A stretch of DNA of 64,000 bases from Terriglobales bacterium (lineage in GTDB: Bacteria; Acidobacteriota; Terriglobia; Terriglobales; Acidobacteriaceae), in contig DATMXP010000007.1 of the NCBI GenBank assembly GCA_035561515.1, forward strand, positions 310,001 to 374,000, written 5' to 3'. Position numbers and translations under genes: made by a program. A model generated the notes under the pieces. That model was given only the letters and a program-made list of their open reading frames with translations, made no database searches and was not told the DNA's origin. Below, in pieces: positions 52,080-61,550 of the stretch; the stretch's first letter is position 1; the number at the start of each line of letters is the position of its first letter.

Positions 52080-52982
52080 ATGAGAACCGCCGGTTTGGTA
52101 TTGGTGCTGCTTTTGGCAAATAGCGTGTGGGCCGCAAGTTCCGAGTCCACGGAGATGTCCAGTGTTCCTGTCTTTCGTGTGGAAACCGGCGAAGTACGCG
52201 TGACCTTCACGGCCTATGGGGACCGCAATCAGCGCATAACGAATCTCTCGGCGAATGATTTCAAAGTGCTGCGCGATGGAGTAGAAGTTCCGTCCATCAC
52301 CGCATTCGAGAATGCAAGCGATACTCCCCTTTCGCTTGTGCTGATGTGCGATATCAGCGAGTCGATGAAGCCTGCTCTGCCGCTGGAAGCGTCGTTAAAA
52401 GCGTACCTCGCACAAAGTGAACTGGTAGAGACCGATGAAGTGTCCATGGTCGACTTCGGCGCTTACGTGCAGGAGAAAAATTCACGCAAGGTGATTCGAA
52501 GACTGACTTCGCTCTACGATTCACTGATCGACCAGATCCGCGCTCAAACCAATGACTTCATGCGAAAGTCGGTTGTGCTTGTCACCGACGGCAACGACAA
52601 CTACAGCCTGCATAGCATGCGAGATGTCATCGATGCCGCTCAACGTCGCAATATGCCGTTCTACACGATTGCGGTCCAGGCGAAAAAGATAACGAATAAG
52701 CAGTCTGTCTTGCGGCAAATGGCGGAACAGACCGGCGGGCGTTTCTTTGTGGTCAGCACGCAGCAGCAGATGTTCACCGCGATGAAGCAGATCGAGAAGG
52801 AACTGCGCAGCTCGTTTGTAGTGACCTTCCGTGCCGATCCACGCTCGAAGGGTGTCCATAAGCTCACGATGCAGGCCCATGGTAAGAACCTTCGATTCGT
52901 GCATCGCAGTGTGTACTTTCAGCAGGAAGAGAAAGACTTGCCGCCCGTCCAGAACATCTGGCCGGAACTAGCTTCGCATTAA
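52080..52982 (+). CDS. Exported VWA-domain protein, acidobacterial type
   Basis: A 300-residue protein with a signal peptide (cleavage near VWA). An opening VRVTFTAYGDRNQRITNLSANDF segment, as in the VWFA-related Acidobacteria family, precedes a von Willebrand A domain. The MIDAS motif is DISES in LMCDISESMK, with VTDGNDNY as the second half. These proteins bind metal and probably protein ligands outside the cytoplasm. AACGAGG lies 5-10 bases before the ATG. The 3' end overlaps the convergent MFS gene by four bases. Confidence 0.92.
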   Translation: MRTAGLVLVLLLANSVWAASSESTEMSSVPVFRVETGEVRVTFTAYGDRNQRITNLSANDFKVLRDGVEVPSITAFENASDTPLSLVLMCDISESMKPALPLEASLKAYLAQSELVETDEVSMVDFGAYVQEKNSRKVIRRLTSLYDSLIDQIRAQTNDFMRKSVVLVTDGNDNYSLHSMRDVIDAAQRRNMPFYTIAVQAKKITNKQSVLRQMAEQTGGRFFVVSTQQQMFTAMKQIEKELRSSFVVTFRADPRSKGVHKLTMQAHGKNLRFVHRSVYFQQEEKDLPPVQNIWPELASH

Positions 52983-54325
52983 TCGTCGCTTTCGGCGGAA
53001 AAGGGCGGATGGGCGATCCCGGCGGCGGTAATTTCCTGCGGAGGGTCGCCGCCCGCCAACCCTTGTGCCACCACCATTTGGCGCGCACTGATGCGGAATT
53101 TCGGCAGCCTCGACAAGAACACGCCGGCGGCGGCCATGCAGACGATGCCTCCGATCGCGAGAGTCAGAGGCGCTCCGATCTTGTCTGCCACGCCTCCGGC
53201 GAAAAGCGAACCAAGTGGCGCCATACCCATGAACATCATCGTGTAAACGGCCAGCACACGTCCGCGTAGTTCATCCGGCACCATCACCTGAATGAGAGTA
53301 TTGGACGTGGTGGTTTCCAACATCATTCCGTAGCCGACCGGTATAAGCAGTGCGACCGAAAGCCAGAATGACCGCGACAACGAGAACAAGATGAGGCTCG
53401 CTCCAAATCCAAACGCGGCATAACCGATCAATCGTCCAAGCCCCCGCGTTCCTGATCGCGCTGCCAGGCTCAGTGCCGCTAACAACGCACCTACACCGGT
53501 GGCGCCCATCAGGATGCCTAGTCCTTTCGCTCCTCCGTGAAGGATGCGATCGGCAAAGATGGGCATCAGCACCGCATATGGCATCGCGACGAGGCTGACC
53601 ACGCCAAGCAGGAGCAGCAAGTCGCGAATCGCAATGGCGCCTCGTACGAACTGGAAGCCTTCAATGATGTGCTTGACTGGCGACGACTGCGCAATCACCC
53701 GATGCGGTGTCACCTGCATCATCAGCAGGCCGACGATCACCGCAATGTAGCTCACGCCATTGACGAAGAAACACCAACCTTCTCCAATGGCCGCCACCAG
53801 CACACCCGCAATCGCCGGACCGATAATGCGCGCGCCGTTGAACATCGACGAGTTCAGCGCGATGGCGTTCATCAGGTCTTCCTTGCCGACCATCTCCACC
53901 ATGAACGACTGTCGTGCCGGAATATCGATTCCATTCACGAACCCCAGCAGCGCCGAGAGCACAAAGATGTGCCACAGTTGGATTGTTCCGGTGAGTGTGA
54001 GCGCTGCGAGAATCAGCGCCAGCACCATGGAAGAAATCTGCGTCCCGATCACGAGCTTATGGCGGTTGTAGCGATCCGCAATGGTGCCACCAATGGGAGC
54101 CGCGATGAATACAGGTATCTGGCTGACGAAGCCAATGCTCCCCAGGGCCAGCGAAGACCCGGTGATCCGGTACACGAGCCAGGCCTGGGCGATGTTCTGC
54201 ATCCAGGTACCGACAAGCGAGATCAGTTGCCCGCTGAAGAAGAGCTGAAAATTACGGTGACGCAACGCTCGAAAGACGAGCTTAATGCGCGAACCGTTTT
54301 GGTCTGGCTGTGTCGGAGAGCCCAT
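52979..54325 (-). CDS. MFS transporter (enterobactin-exporter-like)
   Basis: 448 residues with 10-12 hydrophobic segments. The opening FRALRHRNFQLFFSGQLISLVGTWMQNIAQAWLVY is the MFS_3/EntS-type signature, and GGTIADRYNRHKLVI is the motif-A loop between helices 2 and 3. It probably exports a small molecule by proton antiport; substrate unknown. The C-terminal ~40 residues are hydrophilic. bshC lies 41 bases upstream... on the same strand with its stop at 54367, so the two could be one transcript with bshC first. Confidence 0.9.
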   Translation of the reverse strand: MGSPTQPDQNGSRIKLVFRALRHRNFQLFFSGQLISLVGTWMQNIAQAWLVYRITGSSLALGSIGFVSQIPVFIAAPIGGTIADRYNRHKLVIGTQISSMVLALILAALTLTGTIQLWHIFVLSALLGFVNGIDIPARQSFMVEMVGKEDLMNAIALNSSMFNGARIIGPAIAGVLVAAIGEGWCFFVNGVSYIAVIVGLLMMQVTPHRVIAQSSPVKHIIEGFQFVRGAIAIRDLLLLLGVVSLVAMPYAVLMPIFADRILHGGAKGLGILMGATGVGALLAALSLAARSGTRGLGRLIGYAAFGFGASLILFSLSRSFWLSVALLIPVGYGMMLETTTSNTLIQVMVPDELRGRVLAVYTMMFMGMAPLGSLFAGGVADKIGAPLTLAIGGIVCMAAAGVFLSRLPKFRISARQMVVAQGLAGGDPPQEITAAGIAHPPFSAESDD

Positions 54326-54366
54326 TGGAGCTGATGTATGGAACTACTCAGGATATCGCACAGGGC

Positions 54367-55971
54367 TCAAAGATAAAGCACGCGGTGATCGGGACACTGA
54401 TCCTGTGCGGCTTTATAGAGATCGTGAAGCAAATCCGTGCCGTATTTCGCAACGTAGTACACGCCTGCGATCTCACGCTCCGGCAGATTCTTGTGTGGGA
54501 ACAGGTGCGTAACCAGGTTCTCAGCGTGTCTCTCGATGATGCTGTTCCTCAAAATTTCCGCCCTCGCGGCCCGTTTCCCCAAATGGTCTACCTGGTAACG
54601 CATCTTGGCTTCCGCTCGATTCGCCGCATTCACCAGTGTCGGATCGAGTTGCTGAAGGTCGGTTCGCACGCGTTCCAGCGCGGCCGCAACAGCACGGTCA
54701 GCCGACTCAAGGTGCGACTTCAGGGAATCCGGCAGCACCCGACGAGCCATCGTCTCACGCACTTTTTCCTGGCCGGCGAAGAAGTCCATTAACGCGAGCC
54801 CGTATTTTTCCAGAAGCTTCTGCTGCTTCTGCTCGACGATCGTTGCGCTGAACCGTGCCAGAACCGGGGTGCGTCGTCCGAGCAGTTCCTCGTGTACAAC
54901 TCCGACTTGTGCGAAGTAAGCCACCTCGGCGGGACCGCCAATGTACGCAAGTGTCGGAAGTAGATAATCCTGCATCACCGGACGCAGCAGCACATTGGCG
55001 CTGAAGAGTTCCGGATTGTTTTCGATCCGCCCGAGCAATTCCTCTTTGGATGACTTCTGCCCACCCACCTTGAAATGATCGTTGCTGCGCTGGACCACCT
55101 GACGCCGTCCCTGCACGATCTCGAACAGCAGCGTGGACGAACTCGTCACCTTCACTTGCTGGTGATATCCCGCAGCCTCAAGTTCTTTGCCTCGCGCCAG
55201 GAGCAGGCGGTCGATCTCCGCCGCTTTCGTCGCCGCATCGCGATAGATTGGCTCGGCGATGCGATGAAACTCCGGATCGTACGCGTCGATCAGAATGATG
55301 CCGAGCTCGGCAAAAACGCTCGCAAACAACTTTGCGAAAGCATCTCCCATCCTCTCGCCGGGCTTGTACGCCTGCACCAGGGCATCGGCAACTTCAGACG
55401 GACCAAGCAATTCCGCCAGGCGCTGAACCGGTTCGACGATCTCATCACCGAAACGAACGTCCCCAACCGGCGAATCTTCCACCGCCTTCGGAGCGACTTC
55501 CAACACCGCCAGCGAACCATCGTTCGCGGGCACGGAGACTTTGCTCACTTCGGCAAGATCATGGTCTTCGGTCGCGAGCCAGAAAATCGGAATGCATGGC
55601 ACGCCCCGCGATTCCGCCTGTGCTGCAACTTCCACAGCCGAGATTGCTTTCAGGATCGAAAACAGCGGCCCGCCGAAAACTCCCACTTGTTGCCCCGAGA
55701 CGGCTACCGCAGCCCCGTTGCGGAACTTGCGCAGGTTCTCCTCGCCTTTTGCGCTCAGCCCCCAGCGGCGATTCTGACTTTCCAGCAGATCCGCCACAGC
55801 CTGTCGTCTCGCTGCGGGATATTCAATGAGCTTCGCTTCGTCAGCCGCCCACTCAGACACACGTGCTGACCGCGGATAGAAAGCTTTTACTTTTTCGGAT
55901 GATTGAAGGAAATCCAGGAACAGCCGCGAGGTGTGGGGGATGTATGTGAACGGCAGGCACTCGGAATGCAC
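54367..55971 (-). CDS. bshC: Bacillithiol synthase, cysteine-adding enzyme BshC
   Basis: BshC adds cysteine to GlcN-malate, the last step of bacillithiol synthesis. I chose GTG 55971 because GAGGAG lies eight bases upstream; it gives ~534 residues, usual for the family. GQQVGVFGGPLFSILKAISA, PIFWLATEDHDLAEV and QDYLLPTLAYIGGPAEVAYFAQ are the conserved BshC blocks. The enzyme implies that bacillithiol is the low-molecular-weight thiol here. bshA and bshB are not in the window. Confidence 0.95.
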   Translation of the reverse strand: MHSECLPFTYIPHTSRLFLDFLQSSEKVKAFYPRSARVSEWAADEAKLIEYPAARRQAVADLLESQNRRWGLSAKGEENLRKFRNGAAVAVSGQQVGVFGGPLFSILKAISAVEVAAQAESRGVPCIPIFWLATEDHDLAEVSKVSVPANDGSLAVLEVAPKAVEDSPVGDVRFGDEIVEPVQRLAELLGPSEVADALVQAYKPGERMGDAFAKLFASVFAELGIILIDAYDPEFHRIAEPIYRDAATKAAEIDRLLLARGKELEAAGYHQQVKVTSSSTLLFEIVQGRRQVVQRSNDHFKVGGQKSSKEELLGRIENNPELFSANVLLRPVMQDYLLPTLAYIGGPAEVAYFAQVGVVHEELLGRRTPVLARFSATIVEQKQQKLLEKYGLALMDFFAGQEKVRETMARRVLPDSLKSHLESADRAVAAALERVRTDLQQLDPTLVNAANRAEAKMRYQVDHLGKRAARAEILRNSIIERHAENLVTHLFPHKNLPEREIAGVYYVAKYGTDLLHDLYKAAQDQCPDHRVLYL

Positions 55972-56083
55972 TAGCAATTCTCCTCGGCATCTCGGCAACA
56001 AAAAGGCATGGGCTTTGGATGTACCTCGACGATCAACGATGCAAAACCGGTCACACCGACATTCTAATGGTCACCTGCCGTGA

Positions 56084-56683
56084 ATGTCAGTGTCCAATCC
56101 CCAAATTGCCCCTGCCTATCGGCCTTCCGTCATGCGGTCGGTAACTGCCGTAATGCACCACATAAAAGGTGTTGCTGTAAATCCAGTGTTCCCGTTTACA
56201 ATCACAGAAAAGGTGAGCAACGCTTCCAAGCCCAAAATGGTCCCAGATTCCTTGCCCGTCTGTGAATTTGTTCCGGGCCAGATAAAGATTCGCATTGATG
56301 TTTCCATGGCCGCCGACGTGGAGTCTATTTCTCCTGTTGTCGCCGGAATTCTAGCCATGGCCGAGCAAATGCAGTGCGCAACCGGCAAGGAACTGGAAAT
56401 CGAAACCGCGCTTCGCGAGGCCCTCGCCAACGCTATTACCCACGGCTGCCAGAACGACCCCAGCAAGACGATTCAGTGCTGTGTTGCCTGCGACATGGAC
56501 CACGGCATCTTGATTATCGTTCGAGACCCCGGCAATGGATACGATCCCCTCAGGGTCCCCAGCCCCCTCATGGGCGAAAACATATACTCCAACCATGGGC
56601 GTGGAATCTTCCTGATCAACCAGCTCATGGACGAAGTACACATTCGCCGGAATGGCGCTGAAATCGTAATGCGCAAGCGCTAG
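56084..56683 (+). CDS. RsbW-type ATP-binding protein (HATPase_c_2)
   Basis: A histidine-kinase-type ATPase of the anti-sigma/anti-anti-sigma switch group. The N-box reads ETALREALANAITHGCQND, the G1 box DPGNGYDP, and the G2 box is NHGRGIFLINQLMDEV. The core domain begins at residue ~65; the first ~50 residues lack similarity and the true start may be further right (for example near 56212). Such proteins phosphorylate a STAS antagonist; no partner is adjacent. Confidence 0.85.
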   Translation: MSVSNPQIAPAYRPSVMRSVTAVMHHIKGVAVNPVFPFTITEKVSNASKPKMVPDSLPVCEFVPGQIKIRIDVSMAADVESISPVVAGILAMAEQMQCATGKELEIETALREALANAITHGCQNDPSKTIQCCVACDMDHGILIIVRDPGNGYDPLRVPSPLMGENIYSNHGRGIFLINQLMDEVHIRRNGAEIVMRKR

Positions 56684-56753
56684 GCACGATCCGGCAACTA
56701 AGGAAATTCAGCAACACCTTCGGACTTCCCTGATAATCTAGCGTTGTTCATCG

Positions 56754-59075
56754 ATGCGGATTCTGACCCGTTACATCTTGCGTGAAGTTTTCTCGCACGC
56801 CGTGATCGGCGTCGCGATCTTCACCTTTGTCATCTTTATGCGCGACCTGGCGCGCATTCTGGAACTGGTCGTCCGTAACAGCGCCCCGATTCCAAGCGTC
56901 GCGGAACTCTTCTTCCTCACGCTGCCTACTGCCTTCACTGTCACCATGCCCATGGCGGTGCTGGTCGGAATTCTAATCGGGCTCAGCCGCCTTGCCGCCG
57001 ACAGCGAAGTTACCGCGATGCGCGCCATTGGACTTGGCTCGGGAACCTTCCTGCGCATCATCGCTGTCTTCGCGATCGGAACCTGGCTGGTGGCGCTGGT
57101 GAACAATGTGTACATCGCGCCGAAGTCGGCCGCTGCCTTGTCCGACCTTCAGGATCGGCTGAAATCATCGCAGGCTTCATTCGAAGTCCAGCCCCGAGTT
57201 TTCTACGAAGATTTCAAGGACTACGTCCTCTACGTCGAAGACGCCACCTCCGGATCGGGCGCTGCGATATGGCGTGGCGTATTCCTGGCGGACCTGAAGA
57301 ATCCGGCGGCTCCGAAGATCACCATGGCTCGCCTGGGCACGGTCAACGCCGAATCGCCGGACAAGCTCAGGTTGCACCAGGTAGACGGTTCATCACACGA
57401 AGTCGTGTCCCGCAGCCCCGAGCAGTATTCGATCTCTACCTTCGCAGAGTCCGATATACCGATCCAGCTTCCCTCCGTGAACGGGCAGAAAAACGAAACC
57501 ACACCGATGGCCGAGGTTCCGACTCTGTCGCTTATGAGCGAGGCGCGTAAGGCCGAACCTGCACGCGCACGGCTGTATGAAATCGAGTTTCATCGCCGCT
57601 TCGCGCTGCCCACGGCTTGCCTTGTCCTGGCGCTCGTTGGTATCCCGCTCGGATTGTCTGCAAAGAAGGGCGGCAAGAGCACCGGCTTTGTACTCACCAT
57701 CGCGCTAGTCTTTCTGTACTACCTGATTTCTTTGGCTGGGATGTCGATGGCGCGGCAGGGAAAGTTTCCGGTGGGGCCCGCCGTGTGGATGGGCAACATC
57801 CTGTTCTTCTTCGCCGGACTCGTACTGCTATGGCGTGTCGACAAGTTCCCCATCGAGATAGGAACCCTCCGCGGCTTTTGGGCGGGACTGCGCGCCCGTC
57901 TGGAACGGCGCCCGCAGATCGTTGGCGAGCAGGGCGAAGCCGGAGCGTTCGAACGCGCCGTCGCCCGCAAGCGCGTCTTCAGCACTCGGTTCCCGTTGTT
58001 GCTCGACGATTACGTGCTCCGCGATTTCTTCGTCTACTTCGGCATGATCGTCGGCAGCTTCCTGCTGCTGCTGTTGGTGTTCACGTTCTTCGAATTGCTC
58101 AAGGACATCGGTCGGGTCCCGATCATCATCGTCGGCCAGTATCTGCTGACAGTGACTCCCTACTTTCTCTACATGACCACGCCCATCAGCATGCTGCTTG
58201 CCGTGCTGGTTACGTTTGGTCTATTTGAAAAAGCCAGTGAGATCACGGCTATGAAGGCCACCGGAATCAGCATCTACCGTGTGGTTCTGCCTGTACTGGT
58301 GATGGCTGGCGTGGTTGCCGTTGGCCTGTTCTTCTTCGACCAACTGTATCTGCCGCAACTCAATAAGAAACAGGACGCATTGCGCAACCAGATCAAGGGC
58401 AAGCCGGCGCAGACCTATTTGCGTCCAGATCGCAAGTGGATCTTCGGCCAGCACTCGAGCATTTACTACTACGAGTTTTTCGATCCCGATCAGAACCGGT
58501 TCGGCAGCATTTCGGTATTCGAGTTCGATCCCAAGACGTTCGCGTTGACTCGTCGCATCTACGCAGCGCGCGCTCACTGGTCCGACTCGCTCCAGCGCTG
58601 GATATTCGAGAACGGCTGGGCGCGTGACTTCCGTGGACCGGCCATCGAAGACTATCGTCCCTTTGAAGTTTCGACATTTACCGAACTGAACGAGCCGCCC
58701 AACTACTTCAAGAAAGAAGTGAAGCAGTCGTCCGAGATGAACTATGAAGAGTTGCGCCGCTACATCAACGACCTGGCGCAAAGCGGCTTTGACGTCGTCC
58801 GTCTGCGGGTGCAACTGCACAAGAAGTTTGCCTTCCCGCTCATGACGTTTGTCATGGCCGTGCTGGCGGTTCCCTTCGCGCTGCGAGGAGGGCGTCGCGG
58901 TGCGCTCGCCGGGGTAGCTATGGCGGTGGGTATCGCCATCACCTTCTGGGTGAGCATGGGATTCTTTGAGGCCATGGGGAACGCCAGCCAACTTCCTGCC
59001 GCCCTGGCGGCGTGGGCGCCCGTGTTGCTGTTCGGACTGGCCGGCGGGTACCTGATTCTCAAAGTTCCGACATAA
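56754..59075 (+). CDS. LptF-LptG fusion, LPS-export permease
   Basis: A 773-residue protein containing two complete YjgP/YjgQ permease domains in one chain. The first (~residues 1-385) opens with TRYILREVFSHAVIGVAIF and has an internal periplasmic jellyroll region before EFHRRFALPTACLVLALVGIPLG. The second (~405-773) opens with LLLDDYVLRDFFVYFGMIVG and ends with LHKKFAFPLMTFVMAVLAVPFAL. In most bacteria LptF and LptG are separate and form a heterodimer with LptB. The ABC exporter gene follows 54 bases downstream. Confidence 0.93.
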   Translation: MRILTRYILREVFSHAVIGVAIFTFVIFMRDLARILELVVRNSAPIPSVAELFFLTLPTAFTVTMPMAVLVGILIGLSRLAADSEVTAMRAIGLGSGTFLRIIAVFAIGTWLVALVNNVYIAPKSAAALSDLQDRLKSSQASFEVQPRVFYEDFKDYVLYVEDATSGSGAAIWRGVFLADLKNPAAPKITMARLGTVNAESPDKLRLHQVDGSSHEVVSRSPEQYSISTFAESDIPIQLPSVNGQKNETTPMAEVPTLSLMSEARKAEPARARLYEIEFHRRFALPTACLVLALVGIPLGLSAKKGGKSTGFVLTIALVFLYYLISLAGMSMARQGKFPVGPAVWMGNILFFFAGLVLLWRVDKFPIEIGTLRGFWAGLRARLERRPQIVGEQGEAGAFERAVARKRVFSTRFPLLLDDYVLRDFFVYFGMIVGSFLLLLLVFTFFELLKDIGRVPIIIVGQYLLTVTPYFLYMTTPISMLLAVLVTFGLFEKASEITAMKATGISIYRVVLPVLVMAGVVAVGLFFFDQLYLPQLNKKQDALRNQIKGKPAQTYLRPDRKWIFGQHSSIYYYEFFDPDQNRFGSISVFEFDPKTFALTRRIYAARAHWSDSLQRWIFENGWARDFRGPAIEDYRPFEVSTFTELNEPPNYFKKEVKQSSEMNYEELRRYINDLAQSGFDVVRLRVQLHKKFAFPLMTFVMAVLAVPFALRGGRRGALAGVAMAVGIAITFWVSMGFFEAMGNASQLPAALAAWAPVLLFGLAGGYLILKVPT

Positions 59076-59129
59076 ACGGAACTTCCTGCACCCGAATCAC
59101 TCTCGTTACAATCTAAGAGACTTACGAGC

Positions 59130-60878
59130 ATGCTCAAGCAACTGCGGCCACTATTCCCGTACCTGGCAAAATACCGGCGTGGGCTCCTGCTGGGAACCCT
59201 GTGCGTCTTTGCTAATAACGGAATCTGGATACTATTTCCGCAGGTTCTGAGGTATGCGGTTGACGGACTCACGGCCGGCGTTACTCAGCAGAAACTCGTC
59301 ACCTACTCGCTGCTCCTTGTCGCCGTGGCCTGCGCGAAGGGATTGTTTCAGTTCCTTACTCGCTGGGTGGTCATTGGTATTTCGCGGGACATTGAATTCG
59401 ATCTGCGAAACGACCTCTTCCGGCATCTCGAATCGCTCTCGTACTCCTATTATCAGAAGCACCGTACGGGCGACATCATGGCCCGCGCCACCAACGACCT
59501 GAACGCCGTCCGCATGCTGCTCGGACCGGCGATCATGTATTCCGCCAACACGTTGGTGTTTACCGCCGGAGCCTTGGCGTTCATGATCGGTATCTCGCCA
59601 CGGCTTACTCTTTGGGCCTTCCTGCCATTGCCAGTCGTCAGCATCGTGGTTCAGTACTTCGGTCAGCGGATCCACGAGCGTTTCGAGCGAATCCAGGCGA
59701 TGTTCTCGGACATTTCGGCTCGCGCCCAGGAGAACTTCTCCGGCGCCCGGATCATCCGCGCGTTCTCGCAGGAGAAATCGGAAGTAGCTTTATTTGAGCG
59801 GGAAAACCAGGAATACATCAACCGCAGCTTGAAGCTGGTGCGCTTGATGGGCATGCTCTGGCCCACGCTCCAAACCATGCTTGGCCTGGCCGTCGTCCTG
59901 GTGCTGTGGCTCGGCGGACGCGAAGTCATTCTTGGTCGCATGACGCCCGGTGAGTTCGTGGCCTTCAACACTTACATGGTTCAGCTCACCTGGCCGATCA
60001 TCGCTCTCGGCTGGGTTATCAACATCTTCCAGCGCGGCACGGCTTCGATGGGGCGCATCAACGAAATCCTGATTGCGCAATCTGAGATTAAGGACCGTAC
60101 GGAAACGTTAACTGGTACGCCTACAGAGATCGCCGGCGACATCGAATTCCGCAATCTGAGCTTCTCTTACAACAGCGGCTCGGATGTGCTGGAGAATATC
60201 AATTTGAAGGTTCCGGCCGGAACCAGCCTGGCCATCGTCGGCCCCACCGGCTCCGGCAAGACCACTCTGGTGAACCTCATCCCGCGCATCTATGACGCGC
60301 CGAACGCCGCAGTACTTATCGACGGCCGCCCAATTCAGGATTACCCGGTAGATCTTCTGCGGCGCAACATTGGCTTCGTTCCGCAGGAGACGTTCCTCTT
60401 CAGCGACACCATTCGCGAGAACATCGCCTTTGGCGTCGACAGCGCCACTGACGAACAAATCCACAACGCCGCTGCGGGAGCGAGTATTGCCGCAGACATC
60501 GAGTCGTTCCCCGAAGGCTACAACACCGTTGTGGGCGAACGCGGTATCACGCTGTCAGGTGGACAGAAGCAGCGGACTGCCATCGCCCGCGCTCTCATTC
60601 GCAATCCGCGAATACTCGTCCTCGACGATGCCCTCTCCAGCGTCGATACCTACACCGAAGAAAAGATTCTCGACCACCTCCGCGAGGTCATGCAGGGACG
60701 CACGACGATCTTCATCTCGCACCGTGTTTCGACCGTCCGGAACGCCGACCAGATCGCCGTGCTGCACAACGGAAGCATCGTGGAACTCGGCCGTCACGAC
60801 GACCTTCTCGAGAAGAACGGCTACTACGCAGATCTCTACAACAAGCAATTGCTGGAAGAAGAACTCGCGACCGTCTGA
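59130..60878 (+). CDS. ABC transporter, fused permease-ATPase (MsbA/MdlB-like)
   Basis: A 582-residue half-transporter. Six transmembrane helices lie in residues ~1-310. The ATPase has Walker A GPTGSGKTT, signature LSGGQKQR, Walker B ILVLDDA and H-loop ISHRVS. The family exports lipids (MsbA), peptides or drugs. Its position right after LptFG favours a lipid A flippase role, but msbA and multidrug half-transporters cannot be separated by sequence reading alone. Confidence 0.92.
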   Translation: MLKQLRPLFPYLAKYRRGLLLGTLCVFANNGIWILFPQVLRYAVDGLTAGVTQQKLVTYSLLLVAVACAKGLFQFLTRWVVIGISRDIEFDLRNDLFRHLESLSYSYYQKHRTGDIMARATNDLNAVRMLLGPAIMYSANTLVFTAGALAFMIGISPRLTLWAFLPLPVVSIVVQYFGQRIHERFERIQAMFSDISARAQENFSGARIIRAFSQEKSEVALFERENQEYINRSLKLVRLMGMLWPTLQTMLGLAVVLVLWLGGREVILGRMTPGEFVAFNTYMVQLTWPIIALGWVINIFQRGTASMGRINEILIAQSEIKDRTETLTGTPTEIAGDIEFRNLSFSYNSGSDVLENINLKVPAGTSLAIVGPTGSGKTTLVNLIPRIYDAPNAAVLIDGRPIQDYPVDLLRRNIGFVPQETFLFSDTIRENIAFGVDSATDEQIHNAAAGASIAADIESFPEGYNTVVGERGITLSGGQKQRTAIARALIRNPRILVLDDALSSVDTYTEEKILDHLREVMQGRTTIFISHRVSTVRNADQIAVLHNGSIVELGRHDDLLEKNGYYADLYNKQLLEEELATV

Positions 60879-60884
60879 GGTGCC

Positions 60885-61550
60885 ATGCGCCGTATCGTCC
60901 GCCCCGAATTGCTCGACACCGGCCAGGCGACACCAGCGGAAATCCAGGCCTCGCTTCACGACCTTCAGTTCGTCAACCGGTGGTTTGGCGGCGTCAGCAC
61001 CACCCGACAAATACTCGAGCGAGTCGCTCAACGCACCAACACCAAAGAACTGCGCATTCTGGACGTCGGATCCGCTACCGGGGATGGTCCACTTCAACTG
61101 CGGCAGTCATGCCCCAATCTCCGACTCGACGTCACTTTGCTCGACCGCGAACCCTCACGGTTCAACGGGATTGCTCATCCACCTTCCTGCGTAACTGCCG
61201 ATGCGCTCGCGTTGCCATTCCGCGACAACAGCTTCGACGTCGTCTGCTGTTCCCTCTTTGCACATCACCTTGAGCCCGAACAGATCGCTGCGTTCGCCCG
61301 CGAGTCTCTGCGTGTCGCACGCATTGCATTCACCATCAACGACCTTCGTCGTTCATTCGTGCATCTCGCGCTTGTCTACGGGGGCATGCCCCTATACCGC
61401 AGTCGTGTCACGCGCCACGATGCACCTGTGTCCATCTGGCGCGCATACACGCCAGATGAAGTTCGGAAGGTCCTTGCAACCGCGACTTCAAAACCCGTGG
61501 ATGTCTTTAACACCTATCTTTGCCGGATGGGAGCCATCGCGTGGAAGTAA
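60885..61550 (+). CDS. Class I SAM-dependent methyltransferase
   Basis: 221 residues with the SAM loop ILDVGSATGDG and the motif-II acid in LLDREPS, then DALALPFRDNSFDVVCCSLFAHHLE, typical for UbiE/Coq5-like small-molecule methyltransferases. The closing YTPDEVRKVL block is found in methyltransferases that accompany type III polyketide synthases. It is six bases after the ABC gene and overlaps the FAD-reductase gene start, so these belong to one transcript. Confidence 0.88.
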   Translation: MRRIVRPELLDTGQATPAEIQASLHDLQFVNRWFGGVSTTRQILERVAQRTNTKELRILDVGSATGDGPLQLRQSCPNLRLDVTLLDREPSRFNGIAHPPSCVTADALALPFRDNSFDVVCCSLFAHHLEPEQIAAFARESLRVARIAFTINDLRRSFVHLALVYGGMPLYRSRVTRHDAPVSIWRAYTPDEVRKVLATATSKPVDVFNTYLCRMGAIAWK

